From NCBI GenBank assembly GCA_017304275.1, contig JAFKKW010000367.1:1-10100 (forward strand): a stretch of DNA of 10,100 bases. Reading direction: 5' to 3'. The notes beneath the pieces were generated by a model. It did not search any database. It worked only from the letters and a program-made list of their open reading frames with translations, and was not told the DNA's origin. Shown piece after piece: positions 6,779-10,100 of this stretch. The DNA is from Hyphomicrobiales bacterium. Its GTDB lineage: Bacteria > Pseudomonadota > Alphaproteobacteria > Rhizobiales > Hyphomicrobiaceae. Numbering within the stretch: the first letter of the stretch is position 1; the number at the start of each line of letters is the position of its first letter. Both the position numbers and the translations under genes were made by a program.

Positions 6779-8092
6779 CTATGCCGCGGCAGCGGCGAGC
6801 GCCTGATCGAGGTCGGCCAGGATGTCGTCGATGTGCTCGAGGCCGACGGCGAGCCGCACGTAGCCGTCGGTCACACCGGTGGCCGCCAGCTCGTCGCCCG
6901 AGAGCTGGGAATGCGTCGTCGAGGCGGGATGGATGGCCAGGCTGCGCACGTCGCCGATGTTGGCCACGTGATAGAAGAGCTTCAGGGCGTCGATGAAGCG
7001 GCGTCCGGCTTCGCGGCCGCCAGCCAGCTCGAAGCCGACGAGCCCGCCCTCTCCGCCCTTCAGATACCGCTCGGCGCGGGCTCGCTGGGCGCCGGTCTGC
7101 TGCGAGGGATGGATGACGCGCGTAACTCCCGGCTGCTTCTTCAGCCAGGCGACGACGGCAGCCGCGTTCTCGCAGTGACGCGCGATGCGCAGCGGCACGG
7201 TCTCGATTCCCTGCAGCAGGAGGAAGGCGTTGAACGGCGAGAGGGCCGCGCCGAGGTCGCGCAGCAGCGTCACGCGTGCCTTGATGATGTAGGCGATGGG
7301 ACCGAGGGGTTTCACGGCCTCGTTCCAGACTGCGCCGTGGTAGCTCGGGTCCGGCGTGGCGAGCGTCGGCTGGCGCACGGGATGCGCCGCCCAATCGAAA
7401 TTGCCGCCGTCGACGATGACGCCGCCGATCGAGTTGCCGTGCCCACCGAGATATTTCGTCGACGAGTAGACGACGATGGCGGCGCCGTGCTCCAGGGGCC
7501 GGCAGAGCACCGGGGCGGCGGTGTTGTCGACGATCAGCGGGATACCGAGCGGGCGGCCGATCTCGGCCACCTCGGCGATCGGGGCGACCGCGAGTTTCGG
7601 GTTGGGCAACGTCTCGGCGTAGTAAGCGCGCGTGCGCTCGTCGGTGGCGCGGCGGAAATTCTCCGGATCAGACGGATCGACGAAGCGCACCTCGAGGCCC
7701 TGATCCTTCAGCGTGTTGGCGAAGAGGTTCCAGGTGCCCCCGTAGAGATCGGTGGCGCTGACGATGTTGTCGCCGGCGCGGGCGAGGTTCTGCACCGCAT
7801 AGGCAGAGGCGGCCTGACCGGAGGCGAGGGCGAGCGCGCCAACGCCGCCTTCGAGCGCGGCGACGCGCTTTTCGAGCACGTCGGTCGTGGGATTCATGAT
7901 GCGCGTATAGATGTTGCCGAGCTCTTTCAGTGCGAACAGATTCTCGGCATGCGCCGTGTCGCGGAACTGATACGACGTCGTCTGGTAGATCGGAACGGCC
8001 ACGGCGCCCGTCGTGGGATCGGATCTCCAGCCGGCATGCAGAACGATGGTTTCCGGATGCGGTGCCTTGTTGGTGTCGTCGCTCGTGGTCAC
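6779..8092 (-). CDS. metY: O-acetylhomoserine sulfhydrylase (aminocarboxypropyltransferase)
   Basis: A cytosolic PLP enzyme of 437 residues, the normal MetY length. It joins O-acetylhomoserine with sulfide (or methanethiol) to give homocysteine (or methionine) and acetate (EC 2.5.1.49). It belongs to the Cys/Met-metabolism PLP family. Visible landmarks: the opening ETIVLHAGW and PIYQTTSYQF, YTRIMNPTTDVLE (62-74; Tyr62 and Arg64 reach the neighbouring subunit's PLP phosphate), SGQAA (91-95), VDNT with Asp189 contacting the pyridine ring, and SSTKYLGGHG (210-219) with Schiff-base Lys213. The C-terminal part carries SLAIHPASTTH (384-394). The long active-site insertions favour MetY over cystathionine gamma-synthase or MetZ, though MetZ-type activity cannot be excluded. 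The start is GTG at 8092 with GGGAGGT 5 nt upstream. It is probably transcribed separately from hemP, which lies upstream on the same strand. Confidence 0.93.
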   Translation of the reverse strand: MTTSDDTNKAPHPETIVLHAGWRSDPTTGAVAVPIYQTTSYQFRDTAHAENLFALKELGNIYTRIMNPTTDVLEKRVAALEGGVGALALASGQAASAYAVQNLARAGDNIVSATDLYGGTWNLFANTLKDQGLEVRFVDPSDPENFRRATDERTRAYYAETLPNPKLAVAPIAEVAEIGRPLGIPLIVDNTAAPVLCRPLEHGAAIVVYSSTKYLGGHGNSIGGVIVDGGNFDWAAHPVRQPTLATPDPSYHGAVWNEAVKPLGPIAYIIKARVTLLRDLGAALSPFNAFLLLQGIETVPLRIARHCENAAAVVAWLKKQPGVTRVIHPSQQTGAQRARAERYLKGGEGGLVGFELAGGREAGRRFIDALKLFYHVANIGDVRSLAIHPASTTHSQLSGDELAATGVTDGYVRLAVGLEHIDDILADLDQALAAAAA

Positions 8093-8299
8093 TGCCTACC
8101 TCCCTCAGTCGCGCCTTCGCTTGGTACGAGGCGGGCGCCATCATGCACGCAAGGTCTTCTAGACCAGAGCGGCGTCTGCGTCATTGGGAGTCGTGAGCCA
8201 GGACACGCCCGACCGTGCCGACCGGAGTCGGCCGGCCGCATGCGGCATGTCAGCGGAGAATGCGGCTGATGCGCCTCAGAAGTGCGATCATTCCAAAAC
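8093..8299. promoter_or_regulatory. metY leader / hemP downstream region with small dyads
   Basis: About 207 bp between two minus-strand genes, without a gene of its own. It holds a 6-bp hairpin (8217-8222 with 8227-8232), a perfect 12-bp palindrome GCCGCATGCGGC (8235-8246) and a 5-bp dyad GGTCT-TCT-AGACC (8153-8165). The first two may slow or end hemP transcription, although no T-run follows. The last may be a regulator site for metY. I looked for a SAM-II type riboswitch ahead of metY and did not find its conserved core. Confidence 0.35.
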
Positions 8300-8518
8300 C
8301 TATTTTGTCAAAATCAGCCGGCCGTTGGCCGTGATCCGCAGGCGATACTCCGCACCGTTGTGCACGAGGATCGCCTCGCGCGCGTCACGAAGCAGGTCGG
8401 AGACGGCGTATCTCGCGATCGTCCCCGGTCCGTCACGAAGCGGTTGCGAGTCGCTATTTCTGTTGTCGTCAGGCGGCATCGTGGCGTCCAGAAGGGGCTT
8501 TAAAGCGGTCGCCCGCAT
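8300..8518 (-). CDS. hemP: Hemin uptake protein HemP/HmuP
   Basis: A small cytosolic protein of 72 residues. The last third, from about residue 48 (AILVHNGAEYRLRITANGRLILTK region), is the HemP family signature: a His/Gly turn, YRLR, and the terminal LILTK. In Bradyrhizobium and Burkholderia the HmuP/HemP protein is needed for haem-receptor expression or haem uptake; the same role is inferred here. The N-terminal 40 residues are polar and variable, as usual. The first possible ATG is 8518, because an in-frame stop lies upstream; ATG 8479 would give 59 residues. Neither has a good Shine-Dalgarno, so the start is uncertain. It diverges from the haem-monooxygenase/hutX operon with apparently overlapping promoters, which supports shared iron or haem control. 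Confidence 0.88.
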   Translation of the reverse strand: MRATALKPLLDATMPPDDNRNSDSQPLRDGPGTIARYAVSDLLRDAREAILVHNGAEYRLRITANGRLILTK

Positions 8519-8548
8519 GGGCTCGCGCGGGATTCGGTCGCTTTATTG

Positions 8549-8577
8549 TTGACTATTTAAATCCAGATTAGTATGGT
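8549..8577 (+). promoter_or_regulatory. Candidate promoter of the haem monooxygenase-hutX operon
   Basis: TTGACT (8549-8554), a 17-nt spacer and TATGGT (8572-8577): five of six and four of six consensus matches at optimal spacing. It is the best sigma70-like promoter seen in the window. The spacer holds an imperfect dyad (CTAtT...AnTAG, 8553-8571) and the palindrome ATTTAAAT (8555-8562), which could be an iron-responsive operator. No complete Irr or RirA element was recognised. Confidence 0.5.
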
Positions 8578-8583
8578 GCGCAA
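8555..8583 (-). promoter_or_regulatory. Candidate hemP promoter
   Basis: On the minus strand TTGCGC (8583-8578), a 17-nt spacer and TTAAAT (8560-8555) form a sigma70-like promoter. Transcription would begin near 8548, about 30 nt before the hemP ATG. It overlaps the oppositely directed promoter at 8549-8577. Confidence 0.4.
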
Positions 8584-8818
8584 GTCCGCAGCATCATGCG
8601 GCTGGTGATTTTTTCGGCGGATCCTTCCGCCAAACGAGTCTTGGGGCCCAGTATCCTCCCGCACTGCCTGGGACCCCCAAGTTGGCGGCGGCGTGCCTTC
8701 CGGTTGTTCTTCCGAGACTGGATGGACGCTGCCGCCCTTTCGCTCTAGCCGCTGGCTCACTACGCTCATGACCGGCTCGCGTCGTGCGGGCGGACAGCCA
8801 GCGAAAAGGACGACCGTG
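8584..8818 (+). promoter_or_regulatory. Long hairpin-rich 5' leader of the haem operon
   Basis: If the promoter above is right, the transcript has a leader of about 230 nt with no convincing coding content. Four successive inverted repeats are visible: GGCGG/CCGCC (8616-8631), a 12-bp stem with a 2-nt bulge (8640-8651 with 8668-8681), a 10-bp stem with one G-T wobble (8684-8693 with 8727-8736), and a perfect 8-bp stem (8750-8757 with 8796-8803). The last abuts the Shine-Dalgarno AAAAGGA at 8804-8810. The first three have no T-run, so they are not simple terminators. The arrangement suggests translational or antitermination control, but GC-rich DNA yields hairpins by chance. Confidence 0.4.
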
Positions 8819-9160
8819 ATGTTCATCGCCATGAACCGCTTCAAGGTGCTCAAGGGCGCAGAAGCAGATTTCGAGCACGTGTGGCTCTCACGCGAGACGC
8901 ATCTCGACGAGGTGGCGGGCTTCGTCGAGTTCCATCTGCTCAAGGGGCCGGTGCGCGACGACCACGTGCTTTACGCGTCGCACACCATCTGGCGCTCGCG
9001 TGCGAATTTCGAGGCCTGGACCAGGTCCGAGCAATTCCGCAAAGCCCATGGCGGGGCGGGCTCCAGCAAGCCGCTCTATCAGGGTCACCCCGAGTTCGAG
9101 GGCTTTGAAGTGCTGCAGACCGTGATGCAGGACGGCACGCGCCGGGACGCGGCCGAGTAG
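8819..9160 (+). CDS. IsdG-like haem-degrading monooxygenase (ABM fold)
   Basis: A cytosolic ferredoxin-like-fold protein of 113 residues, matching the antibiotic-biosynthesis-monooxygenase/IsdG family in length and pattern. IsdG enzymes open the haem ring and release iron using a conserved Asn, Trp and His (Asn7, Trp67, His77 in S. aureus IsdG). This protein has Asn6 in FIAMNRF, Trp67 in FEAWTRS and His77 in RKAHGG, at equivalent places, with GFVEFHLLKG (34-43) and GFEVLQ near the end as core strands. Together with hutX 20 bp downstream, a role in cytosolic haem breakdown is well supported by inference; the products (staphylobilin-like or biliverdin-like) cannot be told. The start is the ATG at 8819 with AAAAGGA 8 nt upstream. 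The open frame extends to 8693, but that part overlaps leader hairpins and does not look like family sequence. Confidence 0.87.
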   Translation: MFIAMNRFKVLKGAEADFEHVWLSRETHLDEVAGFVEFHLLKGPVRDDHVLYASHTIWRSRANFEAWTRSEQFRKAHGGAGSSKPLYQGHPEFEGFEVLQTVMQDGTRRDAAE

Positions 9161-9180
9161 AGGCAGACGGAGATACGGGC

Positions 9181-9705
9181 ATGGCCACAGCGCTCCACGA
9201 TGCGCATCAGCGCGACGACGTCTTTCTACCGCTCACGCAACGGATGGCGATGAATGCCGACGGGGTGCTCGAGGACATCGCGCGCACGTATTGCGTCAGC
9301 ACGCTCGACGTCGTGCATGCGCTTCCTGCCGCCAACCGCAAGATCGTCACGGGCGATCACCTCGAGACGATCCTCGATGATGTGACAAGCTGGGGGCCGA
9401 TCCTCCTCATCGTGCATACGCCCGATCTCGTGCTCGAATGCGAGGGGCCGCTGCCGTCGGGGAGCTACGGGCGCGGATATTTCAACCTTCAGGGAGAAAG
9501 CCCGATCAGCGGGCATATCCGCGCCTCGCGCTGCCGGGAGATCGCGTTCGTTTCGAGGCCCTTCATGGGGCGGGAGTCGCGGTCGATCCAGTTCTTCAAC
9601 TTCGACGGCGATTCCATGTTCAAGATTTTCGTACGCCGCGAGCAGAACCGGGACCTCGTCGCGGAGCAAGTGGCCCGGTTCGACGCGCTCAAAGCCGCGC
9701 TTTAG
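9181..9705 (+). CDS. hutX: Cytosolic haem utilisation carrier HutX (ChuX/HugX family)
   Basis: A 174-residue cytosolic protein of the HutX/ChuX family, the usual size. Members bind haem after import, buffer it and hand it to haem-degrading enzymes. Signature blocks: ECEGPLPSGSYGRGYFNL (86-103), PISGHI (108-113, with His112), IAFVSRPFMGRESRSIQFFN (121-140) and SMFKIFVRRE (145-154), where family members usually read FKIYVGRDE. The N-terminal segment (1-60) is helical, as in relatives. The ATG at 9181 is preceded by GGAGA (9169-9173), and the gene starts 20 bp after the monooxygenase stop. The pair therefore forms an operon joining haem carriage to haem opening. Its identity is secure; binding details are inferred from the family. 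Confidence 0.93.
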   Translation: MATALHDAHQRDDVFLPLTQRMAMNADGVLEDIARTYCVSTLDVVHALPAANRKIVTGDHLETILDDVTSWGPILLIVHTPDLVLECEGPLPSGSYGRGYFNLQGESPISGHIRASRCREIAFVSRPFMGRESRSIQFFNFDGDSMFKIFVRREQNRDLVAEQVARFDALKAAL

Positions 9706-9724
9706 GAGCCTATCGGAGTTTCTC

Positions 9725-10100
9725 ATGTGCACCAATGACCGCGCGCTCACGGATATCCGCTCGACTGACCTTGGCGAGATGGAACGCGAGTGGCTGCATC
9801 TCGTCCGCCTGCAGTGCATGAGCTACGAGCACAACCAAGCCGAAGGCTGGGACCGTGCCATGTCCCATGCCGAAGCACGCTACGGGGCGGACGACGGGCC
9901 GGCGATCGTCTCGCGCATCACCGTTCTGATCCGCGCCATGCGCGCGGAGCGGCGCGGAGGGTTCGGCTATCTGTCGCCGTTCTGCCCCAACTGCCGCCGG
10001 AACGTCACCGACGACGAGTGGGAATTGTTGACGCTCATGCAGGCGGGCTTTCGCGGCAACTCGAACGATATCGAGCACGCGGCCGCCGAGTTCGCGCGCC
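9725..10100 (+). CDS. Unrecognised small CxxC protein, cut by the window end
   Basis: An open frame from ATG 9725 to the last base, 125 complete codons with no stop seen. GGAG at 9715-9718 lies 6 nt upstream, and the gene follows hutX by 19 bp, so it is the third gene of the haem operon. I do not recognise the family. The product is soluble and mostly helical by eye, with charged N-terminal helices (EMEREWLHLVRL at 18-29) and a CPNC motif (Cys87, Cys90) followed by a DDEWELLTLMQAG helix. Cys2 and Cys31 are further possible metal or haem ligands. The CxxC-then-acidic-helix layout suggests a small zinc or iron site, or redox cysteines. No role can be stated beyond a likely link to haem or iron handling by position. 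Confidence 0.75.
   Translation, partial: MCTNDRALTDIRSTDLGEMEREWLHLVRLQCMSYEHNQAEGWDRAMSHAEARYGADDGPAIVSRITVLIRAMRAERRGGFGYLSPFCPNCRRNVTDDEWELLTLMQAGFRGNSNDIEHAAAEFAR

Noticed and set aside
8093..8200. SAM-II type riboswitch ahead of metY
   Set aside because: The expected conserved core and pseudoknot bases are not found; only a short dyad is present.
8693..8818. N-terminal extension of the IsdG-like protein
   Set aside because: The extension is unlike the ABM/IsdG fold, overlaps two leader hairpins, and ATG 8819 has a well-spaced AAAAGGA.

Overview
The window is GC-rich (clearly above 60% by eye), with short intergenic gaps, GTG starts and GC-stem terminators. A FixJ-type regulator, an EcfG-like stress promoter and a HemP/HutX haem-utilisation block point to an alphaproteobacterium, most likely of the Rhizobiales/Hyphomicrobiales. 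The genus cannot be fixed from the sequence alone. No tRNA, rRNA, CRISPR array, insertion sequence or phage gene was seen.

Layout. (1) 73-1167 (+) is a ROK-type sugar-kinase-like protein. Its conserved blocks appear in swapped order: the C-terminal half of the fold comes before the N-terminal half, as in a circular permutation. (2) 1265-1342 (-) encodes a 25-residue single-span membrane peptide. A strong ribosome binding site and a candidate EcfG (general stress response) promoter precede it, and it shares a bidirectional terminator with the ROK gene. (3) 1517-3801 (-) is a two-gene, two-component operon: a MASE1-domain histidine kinase followed by a FixJ/LuxR response regulator, joined by a 4-bp GTGA overlap. 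(4) 3802-4265 is a divergent regulatory region. (5) 4266-6701 (+) is an 811-residue TonB-dependent outer-membrane receptor, closest by eye to FecA-type iron-chelate receptors. (6) 6779-8092 (-) is metY, O-acetylhomoserine sulfhydrylase, convergent with the receptor across a shared hairpin. (7) 8300-8518 (-) is hemP. (8) 8819-10100 (+) is an operon diverging from hemP: an IsdG-like haem-degrading monooxygenase that keeps the Asn/Trp/His catalytic set, then hutX, then an unrecognised CxxC protein cut by the window end.

How the genes may work together. The right half is iron/haem acquisition: an outer-membrane receptor, a HemP regulator/accessory peptide, a cytosolic haem carrier (HutX) and a haem-opening monooxygenase. 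The hemP and monooxygenase-hutX promoters appear to overlap back to back near 8549-8583. The monooxygenase operon has a leader of about 230 nt rich in hairpins, which may be regulatory. The two-component system diverges from the receptor gene and could control it, but this is inferred from position only. The most unusual items are the permuted ROK protein, the structured leader with overlapping promoters, and the unrecognised third gene of the haem operon.
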